In this document: in pieces, positions 36,390-45,006 of the stretch
Numbering within the stretch: the first letter of the stretch is position 1
How the letters are laid out: the number at the start of each line of letters is the position of its first letter
Source: Robertmurraya_A mangrovi
GTDB taxonomy: Bacteria > Bacillota > Bacilli > Bacillales > Cytobacillaceae
Assembly: GCF_034427655.1 (NCBI RefSeq)
Contig: NZ_JAXOFX010000002.1
Coordinates: 62,001 to 126,000 of the forward strand
DNA: 64,000 nt
Direction of reading: 5' to 3'
The notes under the pieces: model-generated
Told to the model about the DNA's origin: nothing
What the model saw: the letters and a program-made list of their open reading frames with translations, nothing else
Database searches by the model: none
Made by a program: the position numbers and the translations under genes

Positions 36390-36467
36390 TTAACTTTATC
36401 CTTGCCATTACGGGCGCAGTCTTCACTAAAGAGCACAATGGGTTTCTATTGAGGTGAACATCTTGAA

Positions 36468-37148
36468 ATGAAAAAAACACAAAACGTGCTAATAAAGGGA
36501 ACGAAGTCAGGATTAACACTACATCTAGATGATATGTGTTCCTATGATGAGTTAAAAAAAGAATTGGACGCAAAACTAACGGAAAACTCTCGTTCACATG
36601 AGGATACTCCGTTAATTACTGTGAATGTACAAGTAGGAAACCGTTATTTAACAGAGGAACAAAAAGAAGAGCTTAGTCAATTAATTAGAAAGAAGAAGAA
36701 TCTAGTAGGCGATTCTATTCATTCTAATGTTCTGACCTATGAAGAAGCGGAAAAAAGCAAAGAAGAAACGGAAATTGTTTCCGTTAGTAGAATCATTCGT
36801 TCTGGACAAGTCTTAGAGGTACCTGGTGATTTATTACTTATCGGTGACGTGAATCCAGGGGGCACCGTTGTAGCTGGCGGGAATATATTTGTTATGGGTG
36901 CTTTAAAAGGAATGGCCCATGCAGGATGTAAAGGAAACACAAGTGCAGTTATAGCTGCATCCATCATGAAGCCTTCACAATTAAGAATTAGTCACTGTCT
37001 GAATCGAGCTCCAGATATGATGCAGGATGATGATAGACGAGAAATGGAATGTGCTTACATAGACGAAAATGAGCAAATTGTAATTGATAGATTACAAGTT
37101 TTAATGCATCTTAGACCTAATTTAACTAGATTGGAAGGGGGACGCTAA
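36468..37148 (+). CDS. minC: Septum-site inhibitor MinC
   Basis: 226-residue FtsZ inhibitor that, with MinD, blocks polar septa. The N-terminal domain (1-105) begins NVLIKGTKSGLTLHLDDMCS. The C-terminal beta-helix domain (about 110-215) carries SGQVLEVPGDLLLIGDVNPG and ANIFVMGALKGMAHAG-like segments. GAGGTG lies 11 nt before the ATG. It is followed 1 bp later by minD. Confidence 0.95.
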   Translation: MKKTQNVLIKGTKSGLTLHLDDMCSYDELKKELDAKLTENSRSHEDTPLITVNVQVGNRYLTEEQKEELSQLIRKKKNLVGDSIHSNVLTYEEAEKSKEETEIVSVSRIIRSGQVLEVPGDLLLIGDVNPGGTVVAGGNIFVMGALKGMAHAGCKGNTSAVIAASIMKPSQLRISHCLNRAPDMMQDDDRREMECAYIDENEQIVIDRLQVLMHLRPNLTRLEGGR

Positions 37149-37149
37149 A

Positions 37150-37953
37150 GTGGGAGAAGCAATTGTTGTTACTTCTGGTAAAGGCGGTGTTGGTAAGACG
37201 ACAACATCGGCAAATATTGGTACGGCTTTGGCCCTTCAAGGAAAACGTGTTTGTTTAGTTGATACAGATATCGGACTTAGAAATTTAGACGTAGTAATGG
37301 GGCTTGAAAACCGTATTATTTATGATTTAGTAGATGTAGTAGAGGGAAGATGTAAAGTTCATCAAGCTTTAGTAAAAGATAAACGTTTTGATGATCTTCT
37401 CTACTTACTTCCAGCAGCACAAACAGCTGATAAAACAGCGGTTCAGCCAGAACAAATGAAAAAACTAGTAGACGATTTAAAGCAAGAGTACGATTATATT
37501 ATAATCGACTGTCCAGCAGGGATTGAACAAGGCTATAAAAACGCCGTTGCAGGTGCAGATCGAGCGATTGTTGTTACAACTCCTGAGGTTTCAGCTGTAC
37601 GCGATGCTGACCGTGTTATTGGTCTTTTAGAAAAAGAAGAGGGAATTGAACCTCCTCGTTTAGTCATCAACCGTATTCGTAGCCATATGATGAAAAACGG
37701 TGATATGCTAGATGTGGATGAAGTGACTACCCATTTATCAATTGATTTAATTGGGATTGTTGCCGATGATGATGAAGTAATTAAGGCCTCCAACCATGGT
37801 GAGCCAATTGCTCATAATCCGAATTCAAAAGCATCGATTGCCTACCGTAATATTGCCAGACGTATCTTAGGAGAGTCTGTGCCTTTACAACAATTAGAAG
37901 ACCAAAATAGTGGAATGTTTTCGAAAATTAAAAAGTTTTTTGGTGTGAAATAA
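37150..37953 (+). CDS. minD: Septum-site ATPase MinD
   Basis: 267-residue ParA-like ATPase. The deviant Walker A is GKGGVGKTTTSAN (about 10-22), followed by VDTDIGLRNLDVVMG and DYIIIDCPAGIE. The C-terminus ends in an amphipathic membrane-targeting helix (MFSKIKKFFGVK). The GTG start at 37150 follows AAGGGGGA. Bacilli use DivIVA/MinJ rather than MinE for placement, and no minE follows here. Confidence 0.97.
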   Translation: MGEAIVVTSGKGGVGKTTTSANIGTALALQGKRVCLVDTDIGLRNLDVVMGLENRIIYDLVDVVEGRCKVHQALVKDKRFDDLLYLLPAAQTADKTAVQPEQMKKLVDDLKQEYDYIIIDCPAGIEQGYKNAVAGADRAIVVTTPEVSAVRDADRVIGLLEKEEGIEPPRLVINRIRSHMMKNGDMLDVDEVTTHLSIDLIGIVADDDEVIKASNHGEPIAHNPNSKASIAYRNIARRILGESVPLQQLEDQNSGMFSKIKKFFGVK

Positions 37954-37985
37954 CCGAGTGGAGATTAACCTCCCTCGGTTTTTGT
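37952..37985 (+). terminator. minD terminator
   Basis: AACCGAG pairs with CTCGGTT and GGAG with CTCC over a small loop, then TTTTG and further T residues. It begins at the minD stop codon. Confidence 0.88.
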
Positions 37986-38110
37986 TTTCTAGTTTTTTTG
38001 TCTGATTGCGTCTTTTACGTCCAACTCGATATTTTATCAATCTCCTAGTCATATTCCCCTTGGACAACTCATAGACTTGTACAAAAGGTTAATGGATAGG
38101 TGGGGGAAAG

Positions 38111-38908
38111 ATGCGTTCTAGTAGAGATGATATTCGGAGAAGGATCGAAAAGCGCAAAAGGGAAAGAGAGAGACTGGCTGGAAATTCTTCTAGACCGAGA
38201 ACCGTAAATTATAAACAGATGCTCTGGGCGGAGGAAGAAGAGAAGCATGGTTTTGATAGAATATCTTCTTATGAAGGAGGTCCTGATGAGGGGGCCCATC
38301 CTTTATTCCGAAAAGAGATTTTTCTATTTAAAGTGTTAGCTTCTGCTTGCTTATTTTTAGTAATTGCTATTATTTTTCGAAATGAGGGTGAATCGTTAAA
38401 TTCGGTACGTAATTTTGTTACAAGCTCAATGGAAAAGGATTTTCAGTTTGCTGCTATTTCGGATTGGTATGAAGATCAATTTGGTAAGCCACTGGCATTG
38501 CTACCTTTTACGAAAGATAAGGAAGCAGAAGAGGAGCCACAGTTAACACAGCAGTATGCTTTACCAGCTTCCGGAAAGATTCTAGAGGAGTTTGGCTCAA
38601 ACGGGCAAAGAATTACCATTGAAACGGCTAAAGGGTCTCCTGTTGAAGCGATGAATGAGGGATTTGTACGATTTACTGGAAGCAAGGAAGGATTTGGTAA
38701 GACCGTTATTGTTCAACACGCCGACAAAAGTGAAACTTGGTATGGAAACTTAGACTCTATTGACGTTACTTTATATGAGTTTATTGAAAAGGGTAATAGT
38801 GTTGGAAAAGCATCCGATGGTGCGGATGGAACAAAAGGGACTTTTTATTTTGCTATAAAAAAAGGTGATGACTTTATAGACCCGATCCAGGTGATACAAT
38901 TTGACTAA
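38111..38908 (+). CDS. spoIVFA: Stage IV sporulation protein FA
   Basis: 265-residue regulator that holds SpoIVFB inactive in the mother-cell membrane until SpoIVB cuts it. It has a very basic cytosolic N-terminus (about 1-35), one TM helix (about 76-96), and a C-terminal M23-type (LytM) domain from about 150 (ASGKILEEFGSNGQRITIET). This domain seems to lack the metal ligands of active peptidases, as is usual for SpoIVFA. The stop overlaps spoIVFB by 8 bp. Confidence 0.93.
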   Translation: MRSSRDDIRRRIEKRKRERERLAGNSSRPRTVNYKQMLWAEEEEKHGFDRISSYEGGPDEGAHPLFRKEIFLFKVLASACLFLVIAIIFRNEGESLNSVRNFVTSSMEKDFQFAAISDWYEDQFGKPLALLPFTKDKEAEEEPQLTQQYALPASGKILEEFGSNGQRITIETAKGSPVEAMNEGFVRFTGSKEGFGKTVIVQHADKSETWYGNLDSIDVTLYEFIEKGNSVGKASDGADGTKGTFYFAIKKGDDFIDPIQVIQFD

Positions 38909-39767
38909 CATCGTTCAAGTTTTGAGAAAAATTCATATCCATCCACTATTGTGGTTAGTTGTTGCTCTAGCTGTTGCAACCGCACATTTTATTGAACTTT
39001 CCCTACTTCTTTTGATTATTTTCATACATGAAATGGGACATGCGGTTGCAGCATCTTTTTTTTCGTGGAGAATAAAGAAAATTTCCTTTCTTCCTTTTGG
39101 TGGTGTAGCTGAAATGGATGAGCATGGGAATCGACCACTTAAGGAAGAAGCAATTGTTATTTTAGCAGGACCACTCCAACATATATGGATGATGGGTCTT
39201 GCTTTTGCCTTGTATGAATTTTATCTTTTGCCAGAAAATCTTTATCATCTGTTCATCCAATATAATTTAATGATCCTCATTTTTAACTTGCTACCTATAT
39301 GGCCATTAGACGGTGGGAAATTAATCTTTTTATGGCTTTCTTTAAAGGATTCCTTTCCTGCAGCTTTTAATAAGACCCTTATCATTTCAGCAAGTTCTAT
39401 TGCTGTTTTTATTATGGCTGTTCTTCTGACAGAGCCGCTCAATTTAAACGTATGGATTGTACTCTCTTTCTTAATTTTTTCTTTATACCACGAATGGAAA
39501 CAAAGTCCATATGTCTTTATTCGTTTCCTTTTAGAAAGGCATTATGGTAAAAACAATGATCTTCGTGCTTTAAAGCCGCTAAAAGTCAGGGAAGACGAAT
39601 TAGTGATTCAAGTGTTAGAACGTTTTCAACGAGGCTACAAGCACCCTATTATCATTGAGAAAAATGGTAAAGAAAAAGCGACCATTGATGAAAATGAGCT
39701 GCTGCATGCATACTTCACGGATAAGCTTTTAACCACAAAAGTAGGAGATTTGATTTACCAATATTAA
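38901..39767 (+). CDS. spoIVFB: Intramembrane protease SpoIVFB
   Basis: 288-residue site-2 metalloprotease that matures pro-sigma-K. The zinc motif is HEMGH (43-47) and the second motif is LPIWPLDGGK. The membrane core (about 1-195) is followed by a CBS-like domain (about 225-288: KVREDELVIQVLERFQRGYK). The start is TTG 38901 with AGGTGAT upstream, overlapping spoIVFA, so the two are co-translated. Confidence 0.95.
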   Translation: MTNIVQVLRKIHIHPLLWLVVALAVATAHFIELSLLLLIIFIHEMGHAVAASFFSWRIKKISFLPFGGVAEMDEHGNRPLKEEAIVILAGPLQHIWMMGLAFALYEFYLLPENLYHLFIQYNLMILIFNLLPIWPLDGGKLIFLWLSLKDSFPAAFNKTLIISASSIAVFIMAVLLTEPLNLNVWIVLSFLIFSLYHEWKQSPYVFIRFLLERHYGKNNDLRALKPLKVREDELVIQVLERFQRGYKHPIIIEKNGKEKATIDENELLHAYFTDKLLTTKVGDLIYQY

Positions 39768-39814
39768 GAGGGGATAATAGGAGGGAGATAAGCGGATAAA
39801 GCGAGGATATTAAA

Positions 39815-41290
39815 GTGGATCGACTAGTAGTCAATTATGTTGGAAGAGAAAAAAGGTATGCATTACTGAAAGAAAATAAAATAGAGAAATTAGTGATTCA
39901 ACAACCAGAACAGCAAACGTCTGTGGGCAATATTTATTTAGGTGTTGTGACGAAGGTTCTTCCTGGCATGAATGCTGTTTTTGTTGATATTGGTGAAGAG
40001 AAAAATGGTTATTTGCATCGTGATAAGCTGGCTTCATTTGTTACATCAACTGAAGCAAGTAAAGCCTCAAAAGGAATTTCTTCCTTCGCTCACCAAGGGG
40101 AAAAAATCCTAGTTCAAGTGGAAAAAGATGCTACTGGGAATAAAGGCCCAAGATTGTCTGGTATCATTGAGTTTAACGGTTCTTCCGTTGTCTATATGCC
40201 TAATGGAGCTTATATTGCCGTTTCCAAAAAAATTCAATCCGACACTGTAAGGGAAGCCTGGAGACAATTTGGACATGAGCAGAAAAGAGAGCACGAGGGG
40301 TTTGTTTTTAGAACTTCTTGTGAGAATCAGACGCCAGACGAAATAATGAATGAAATCACTGAATTAAGGCATGAGTATGAAGAAATCATTCAAATGTCTA
40401 AAACGATGAAAAAAGCTGGTATTCTCCTTGAGAGAAATACATTTATAGAAGAAATCTTAGAAGTAATGAGTAAAATGGATACTGGTGAAGCCATCGTTGA
40501 CCAATTAGATTTAAAAAATCAGATAACAAAACATAATAACAGAGAAGACGTCACCGTACAATTTTATCAAAAGAAAGAAGATTTATTCTCATCACTTGGT
40601 TTAAATTTAGAATTAGAAAAAGCACTGAAAAAAATAGTCTGGCTTTCCAATGGTGCTTATCTTATTTTTGATGAAACAGAGGCACTTACAGTGGTTGATG
40701 TCAATACGGGAAAATTCTCTGGAAAAAGTGATTTAAGAGATACGGTTGTAAAAACGAATGAGCTTGCAGCAGAAGAGATTGCTAGACAAATTCGTTTAAG
40801 GGACCTTGCTGGCATCATACTTATCGACTTTATCGACATGAAAGAGAATGAAGACAGGCAAAGAGTGCAGCGGAGGATGGAATCAGCCCTTTATAAAGAT
40901 GATAGAAGAACAAGAGTGGTTGGATTTACTAGTCTAGAAATTCTACAATTAACAAGGAAAAAAACAAAGAATTCCATATCTGAAACTTTAACGACAAAGT
41001 GTTCCGTTTGTGAAGGAACAGGTAGGGTCATGAGTCCTGAAACGATCGCCTTTCAGTTAGAACGAGAACTGTGGGAGTATCGGCAAGGGGAGTATGAAGC
41101 TGTGCTGATAGAAACAACGGCAGAAGTTGAACATATTTTCTCCGGTGAACAAAATATTCATCTTTTAAGGTTACAAGAGATACTGGGAATGAATATTTAT
41201 TTTTATATAATGAATCACAGCAAACCTTATTACACCATTTTACAGTTAGGGAATATTAAGGACATTGAATCTAGAATGAATAAAGGGTAG
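39815..41290 (+). CDS. rng: Ribonuclease E/G family protein
   Basis: 491-residue endoribonuclease of the Rne/Rng family. It contains an S1 domain (about 36-120: GNIYLGVVTKVLPGMNAVFVDIGEEK) and a DNase I-like catalytic part with the metal aspartates in VVDVNTGKF and LIDFIDMKE. The zinc-link is CSVCEGTGR. It starts at GTG 39815 after GCGAGGAT. B. subtilis has no RNase E/G and uses RNase Y and J, so this gene marks a Bacillaceae lineage that kept it, between spoIVFB and rplU. Confidence 0.93.
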   Translation: MDRLVVNYVGREKRYALLKENKIEKLVIQQPEQQTSVGNIYLGVVTKVLPGMNAVFVDIGEEKNGYLHRDKLASFVTSTEASKASKGISSFAHQGEKILVQVEKDATGNKGPRLSGIIEFNGSSVVYMPNGAYIAVSKKIQSDTVREAWRQFGHEQKREHEGFVFRTSCENQTPDEIMNEITELRHEYEEIIQMSKTMKKAGILLERNTFIEEILEVMSKMDTGEAIVDQLDLKNQITKHNNREDVTVQFYQKKEDLFSSLGLNLELEKALKKIVWLSNGAYLIFDETEALTVVDVNTGKFSGKSDLRDTVVKTNELAAEEIARQIRLRDLAGIILIDFIDMKENEDRQRVQRRMESALYKDDRRTRVVGFTSLEILQLTRKKTKNSISETLTTKCSVCEGTGRVMSPETIAFQLERELWEYRQGEYEAVLIETTAEVEHIFSGEQNIHLLRLQEILGMNIYFYIMNHSKPYYTILQLGNIKDIESRMNKG

Positions 41291-41304
41291 AATAAACATT
41301 AAAG

Positions 41305-41343
41305 TTAGCCTCCATTCCTACAAATGGGGGCTAAAACCTTTTA
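41305..41343 (+). terminator. rng terminator
   Basis: TTAGCCTCCATT pairs with AATGGGGGCTAA (one G-U) over a 6-nt loop, followed by AACCTTTTATT. Confidence 0.8.
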
Positions 41344-41372
41344 TTATCATACATTTGTTATTGATTTTCTTA

Positions 41373-41402
41373 TTGACATCATTAGCCTAATTATGATAGT
41401 AT
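41373..41402 (+). promoter_or_regulatory. Promoter of the rplU operon
   Basis: Perfect TTGACA (41373-41378), 18-bp spacer and TAGTAT (41397-41402), with an extended -10 TG at 41394-41395. This is a strong sigma-A promoter just ahead of the L21 leader. Confidence 0.7.
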
Positions 41403-41410
41403 TTTCATGT

Positions 41411-41500
41411 TATATTGTAGCACCCGTGCTACAACCGCACAGAACAGGTCTTAAGCTTTTGCCTTTGCAAAACGCCTGGGGATGGCGAGTCTGAGTCTAA
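41411..41500 (+). ncRNA. L21 leader (ribosomal protein autoregulatory leader)
   Basis: A structured leader directly before rplU. A hairpin GTAGCACC-CG-TGCTAC is followed by the conserved-looking ACCGCACAGAACAGGTCTTAAGC and a second stem (TTTGCCTTTGCAAAA, CGCC-TGGGGA-TGGCG). Position and segments match my memory of the Bacillales L21 leader family, thought to bind a product of the rplU operon. Confidence 0.8.
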
Positions 41501-41515
41501 GAGGAGGTGCAGTTC

Positions 41516-41824
41516 ATGTACGCAATTATCGAAACTGGTGGTAAGCAAGTACGTGTAGAAGAAGGTCAAGCTATCTACATCGAAAAGCTAAACGCTGAAG
41601 CTGGTGAAACAGTTACTTTTGACAAAGTTTTATTCGTTGGTGGCGAAAACGTTAAAGTTGGTAGCCCTGTAGTAGAAGGTGCTTCTGTTACAGCTAAAGT
41701 TGAAAAGCAAGGTCGTGCTAAAAAGATCATTGTTTTCAAATACAAAGCGAAGAAAAACAACCGTAAAAAGCAAGGTCACCGTCAGCCATACACTAAAGTT
41801 GTTATTGAAAAAATCAACGCTTAA
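41516..41824 (+). CDS. rplU: 50S ribosomal protein L21
   Basis: 102-residue ribosomal protein that binds 23S rRNA. The ATG at 41516 (AGGAGGTG upstream) is used instead of TTG-type codons further upstream, giving MYAIIETGGKQVRVEEGQ and exactly the usual Bacillus length. The C-terminus has the signature KYKAKKNNRKKQGHRQPYT. It is the first gene of rplU-prp-rpmA. Confidence 0.98.
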   Translation: MYAIIETGGKQVRVEEGQAIYIEKLNAEAGETVTFDKVLFVGGENVKVGSPVVEGASVTAKVEKQGRAKKIIVFKYKAKKNNRKKQGHRQPYTKVVIEKINA

Positions 41825-41835
41825 GGCGGTTTATG

Positions 41836-42180
41836 ATGATTCAAACGACTATTTATCGTACTGAATCTGGACGTATACAATCGTTCACTTTGAGTGGTCA
41901 TGCACTTTTCGCTAATCACGGTAATGATATCGTGTGTGCGGGAGTTTCTGCTGTTTCATTCGGAGCTATTAACTCTGTTATCGCTCTAACAGGAGTGGAA
42001 CCAGGCATTGAGCAAGGTGAAGGTGGCTTTCTCCGATGTGTCATTCCGAGTAATCTCTCTTCGGATACACAAGAGAAAGTTCAGCTTTTGCTTGAAGGCA
42101 TGGTTGTTTCATTGCAAACGATTGAGAGAGATTACGCAAAACATATAAAACTAACTTTTAAACAGTTGGAGGTGGAATAA
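41836..42180 (+). CDS. prp: Ribosomal-processing cysteine protease Prp
   Basis: 114-residue cysteine protease (YsxB family) that removes the N-terminal extension of L27. The dyad is His22 (SGHALFANHG) and Cys34 (DIVCAGVSAVSFGA). ATG 41836 fits the AAGGCGG site better than ATG 41833. It lies between its operon partners rplU and rpmA, ending directly at the rpmA start. Confidence 0.95.
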   Translation: MIQTTIYRTESGRIQSFTLSGHALFANHGNDIVCAGVSAVSFGAINSVIALTGVEPGIEQGEGGFLRCVIPSNLSSDTQEKVQLLLEGMVVSLQTIERDYAKHIKLTFKQLEVE

Positions 42181-42471
42181 ATGTTAAGATTAGATCTTCA
42201 GTTTTTCGCTTCTAAAAAGGGAGTAGGTTCTACAAAGAACGGACGTGACTCTATCGCTAAGCGTTTAGGCGCTAAGCGTGCAGATGGTCAATTCGTAACT
42301 GGTGGTTCTATCCTTTACCGTCAACGTGGTACTAAGATTTATCCAGGTGTAAACGTTGGTAAAGGTGGCGACGACACGCTATTCGCGAAAGTTGATGGTG
42401 TTGTTAAGTTCGAACGTTTAGGACGTGACCGCAAACAAGTGAGCGTATACCCTACAGCTCAAGAAGCTTAA
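42181..42471 (+). CDS. rpmA: 50S ribosomal protein L27 with cleavable N-terminus
   Basis: 96-residue L27. The protein begins MLRLDLQFF followed by ASKKGVGSTKNGRDS: the first nine residues are the Firmicutes extension that Prp removes after Phe9 to expose the N-terminus reaching the peptidyl-transferase centre. GGAGGTG precedes the ATG, which follows the prp stop without a gap. Confidence 0.98.
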   Translation: MLRLDLQFFASKKGVGSTKNGRDSIAKRLGAKRADGQFVTGGSILYRQRGTKIYPGVNVGKGGDDTLFAKVDGVVKFERLGRDRKQVSVYPTAQEA

Positions 42472-42480
42472 GCTTATGGA

Positions 42481-42518
42481 GAAAACTCTAACCATTAGTG
42501 GTTAGAGTTTTCTTTTTG
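42481..42518 (+). terminator. rplU-prp-rpmA terminator
   Basis: Perfect 14-bp stem GAAAACTCTAACCA / TGGTTAGAGTTTTC with a 4-nt loop, then TTTTT. Confidence 0.95.
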
Positions 42519-42780
42519 ATATAATTTGTTTACTCATACATACTTATCATTCAGTTTTTCGTTCATAATGTAATTAAGTGTTTTGTTATTTAAGTTATCA
42601 TACATAATGATCTATTTTCCCACATTTATGAAAAATAGCTTACGCATTCATACATTTTTGATATACTAACACCATGTAGTCTTCTGAAATTATTGGTAGA
42701 AATGGCAGTAGAGCAATCTTTTTATATAAATAAGACCGTTTTTGATTAGTTATTTTATTGAGATTTGAGCCCGATATTTT

Positions 42781-42913
42781 GCCCGTTGATTTCCGCTCCA
42801 GGCACTTGCTTTCCGCAGGGAGGGATGGGAGCCTCCTCGGCGTACCGCCTGTGGGGTCTCCCATTCCCTCTAATCCTGCAGGAGTCAAGTGCCCTCCGCT
42901 ACAATCAACTCAG
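42781..42913 (-). repeat. Intergenic imperfect-palindrome repeat, copy A
   Basis: 133-bp element in the 511-bp gene-free stretch between rpmA and spo0B. It is nearly identical, in reverse orientation, to copy B at 52133-52266. The ends form an inverted repeat (GTTGATT ... AATCAAC, GGCACTTG ... CAAGTGCC), and the middle has GGGAG ... CTCCC arms around GGCG-TAC-CGCC. It is much more GC-rich than its surroundings. Outside the repeat and the rpmA terminator I see nothing else in this stretch. Confidence 0.9.
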
Positions 42914-42982
42914 ACTATTTACAATTAATAACTAAATAAAAAATAACATCCATTTTTCAGTAGTAAAAGTAGGAGTGCATAT

Positions 42983-43525
42983 ATGAAAAAAAACTGGACA
43001 ACGGTTGAGGTGTTAGGTCACGCTCGCCATGATTGGTTAAATAAAATTCAATTAATTAAAGGTAATCTTGCTTTAAATAAAATTGATCGAGCTAAGGAAA
43101 TTATTAATGAAATCGTAGTAGAAGCTCAAGAACAATCCAAGCTTTCTAACATGAAAATCCCTCAGTTTGCCTCTTTGCTTCTCACCTATAATTGGGAAAG
43201 TCACTCGTTTCAGGTAGAGTTTGAGGTTCTGGATGATTCAGCTAACCGCAATCGTTTGATCAGTGATGACATCATTACGAATTGGACATCTTCATTTTTT
43301 GAAATTCTCAATTCATGTGTAAAAACTTTCCATGAAAATTACTTATCAGTGACAATAGAACAGCAATCAAATGGAACCCGTTTCTTTTTTGATTTTAGAG
43401 GAATAATAACAGAGAAGGAACAATTGATGGAATTCTTAAGTAGAGAATCATCTATGGAAGTAAATGTTCATGAAGTCTCAGAACAGGAACTCGCACTAGA
43501 AGTGTTTTTGCCATTCAGTGAGTAA
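42983..43525 (+). CDS. spo0B: Sporulation phosphotransferase Spo0B
   Basis: 180-residue phosphorelay protein that moves phosphate from Spo0F to Spo0A. The helical hairpin at the N-terminus contains HARHDWLNKIQLIKGNLAL. By alignment with B. subtilis the phosphorylated residue is His16 (His30 there), so this protein has a shorter N-terminus. The remainder is a degenerate histidine-kinase-like domain. GGAG precedes the ATG. It is followed by obg after 67 bp. Confidence 0.95.
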   Translation: MKKNWTTVEVLGHARHDWLNKIQLIKGNLALNKIDRAKEIINEIVVEAQEQSKLSNMKIPQFASLLLTYNWESHSFQVEFEVLDDSANRNRLISDDIITNWTSSFFEILNSCVKTFHENYLSVTIEQQSNGTRFFFDFRGIITEKEQLMEFLSRESSMEVNVHEVSEQELALEVFLPFSE

Positions 43526-43592
43526 TGGCAACAGAGCGATTCTCGTCATGTGATATTAAACTTCTACATACTACAGACGGGAGGAACAAAGT

Positions 43593-44888
43593 ATGTTCGT
43601 CGATCAGGTCAAGATTTATGTTAAAGGTGGAGACGGTGGTAATGGAATGGTTGCCTTCCGCCGTGAAAAATATGTTCCAAAAGGCGGTCCAGCTGGTGGA
43701 GATGGCGGTAAAGGAGCAGATGTTGTTTTTGAAGTAGAAGAAGGTCTTCGTACTTTAATGGACTTCCGCTACCAACGTCACTTTAAGGCACCACGCGGAG
43801 AGCATGGAATGTCTAAAGGTCAACATGGTAAAAACTCAAAGGATATGATTGTAAAAGTTCCACCAGGTACCATTGTAACAGATGCAGAAACGAAGGAAGT
43901 TATAGCTGATTTAGTTGAACACGGACAACGAGCAGTCATTGCTAAAGGTGGAAGAGGCGGAAGAGGAAACTCTCGCTTTGCTACTCCAGCTAACCCTGCT
44001 CCTGAATTATCTGAAAATGGAGAGCCAGGTCAAGAAAGAGATGTTGTTCTTGAACTAAAACTACTTGCCGATGTTGGTTTAGTAGGTTTCCCTAGTGTTG
44101 GTAAGTCTACTCTACTATCCGTTGTATCAGCTGCAACACCTAAAATTGCTGAATACCATTTCACAACAATCGCACCTAACTTAGGGATGGTAGAAACAGA
44201 TGATGGCAGAAGCTTTGTTATGGCTGATCTACCTGGATTAATCGAAGGCGCACACTCTGGGGTTGGACTTGGACACCAATTCTTAAGACATATCGAAAGA
44301 ACAAGAGTTATTGTCCATGTAATTGACATGGCTGCAATGGAAGGAAGAGATCCTTACGAGGACTACTTAACCATTAACAAGGAATTAAAAGAATACAACT
44401 TACGTTTAACAGAAAGACCACAAATCATCGTGGCAAATAAAATGGATATGCCTGAAGCGGAAGAGAATTTAGAGAAATTTAAATCCCAGCTACAAGAAGA
44501 TTATCCAATTTACCCTATCTCAGCTATTACTAGGCAGGGATTAAGAGACCTACTATTTGCTATCGCAGATAAAATCGAAGTTACACCTGAATTCCCTCTT
44601 ATCCATGAAGAAGAAAATGAAGAAGAAGGAATTAATCGTGTAGTTTACAAACACGAAGGTGAGCAAAGAGAGTTCATCATCACAAGAGATCCTGATGGAA
44701 GCTATGTTGTTTCAGGACAAGCCATTGAGCGTCTATTCAAAATGACAGACTTCTCAAGAGACGAATCCGTAAGAAGATTTGCTCGTCAGCTGCGCGGAAT
44801 GGGCGTAGACGATGCACTTCGTGAAAGAGGAGCAAAACACGGGGATATCGTAAAACTGTTGGAATATGAGTTTGAGTTTATTGATTAA
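43593..44888 (+). CDS. obg: GTPase Obg (CgtA)
   Basis: 431-residue GTPase acting in 50S ribosome assembly and in stress and sporulation signalling. It has a glycine-rich Obg fold (1-158), a G domain with G1 GFPSVGKST, G3 DLPGLIEGA and G4 NKMDMPE, and a C-terminal OCT domain (about 350-428: FIITRDPDGSYVVSG). GGGAGG precedes the ATG. As in B. subtilis it follows spo0B. Confidence 0.98.
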   Translation: MFVDQVKIYVKGGDGGNGMVAFRREKYVPKGGPAGGDGGKGADVVFEVEEGLRTLMDFRYQRHFKAPRGEHGMSKGQHGKNSKDMIVKVPPGTIVTDAETKEVIADLVEHGQRAVIAKGGRGGRGNSRFATPANPAPELSENGEPGQERDVVLELKLLADVGLVGFPSVGKSTLLSVVSAATPKIAEYHFTTIAPNLGMVETDDGRSFVMADLPGLIEGAHSGVGLGHQFLRHIERTRVIVHVIDMAAMEGRDPYEDYLTINKELKEYNLRLTERPQIIVANKMDMPEAEENLEKFKSQLQEDYPIYPISAITRQGLRDLLFAIADKIEVTPEFPLIHEEENEEEGINRVVYKHEGEQREFIITRDPDGSYVVSGQAIERLFKMTDFSRDESVRRFARQLRGMGVDDALRERGAKHGDIVKLLEYEFEFID

Positions 44889-44914
44889 GCTCTTTTCATG
44901 AGCCCAAAATAAAA

Positions 44915-44946
44915 GGACGTGGATCTTAGTCCGCGTTCCTTTTTCT
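44915..44946 (+). terminator. obg terminator
   Basis: GGACGTGGA pairs with TCCGCGTTCC (one bulged T, one G-U), then TTTTT. Confidence 0.75.
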
Positions 44947-45006
44947 ATATTTTTTTCGTTACTTATTCACAACAAAAATACACGCTTTTTCTAATGGGGT
45001 GGAGAA

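Noticed and set aside
36346..36597. 83-residue minus-strand open frame over the minC leader
   Set aside because: It is antisense to minC and its leader hairpin and resembles no protein I know.
42640..42888. 82-residue minus-strand open frame after rpmA
   Set aside because: It runs through intergenic repeat copy A and has no supported start; such frames arise from the GC-rich repeat.
43525..43737. 70-residue open frame at the start of obg
   Set aside because: It overlaps the well-supported obg in another frame and has no ribosome-binding site.
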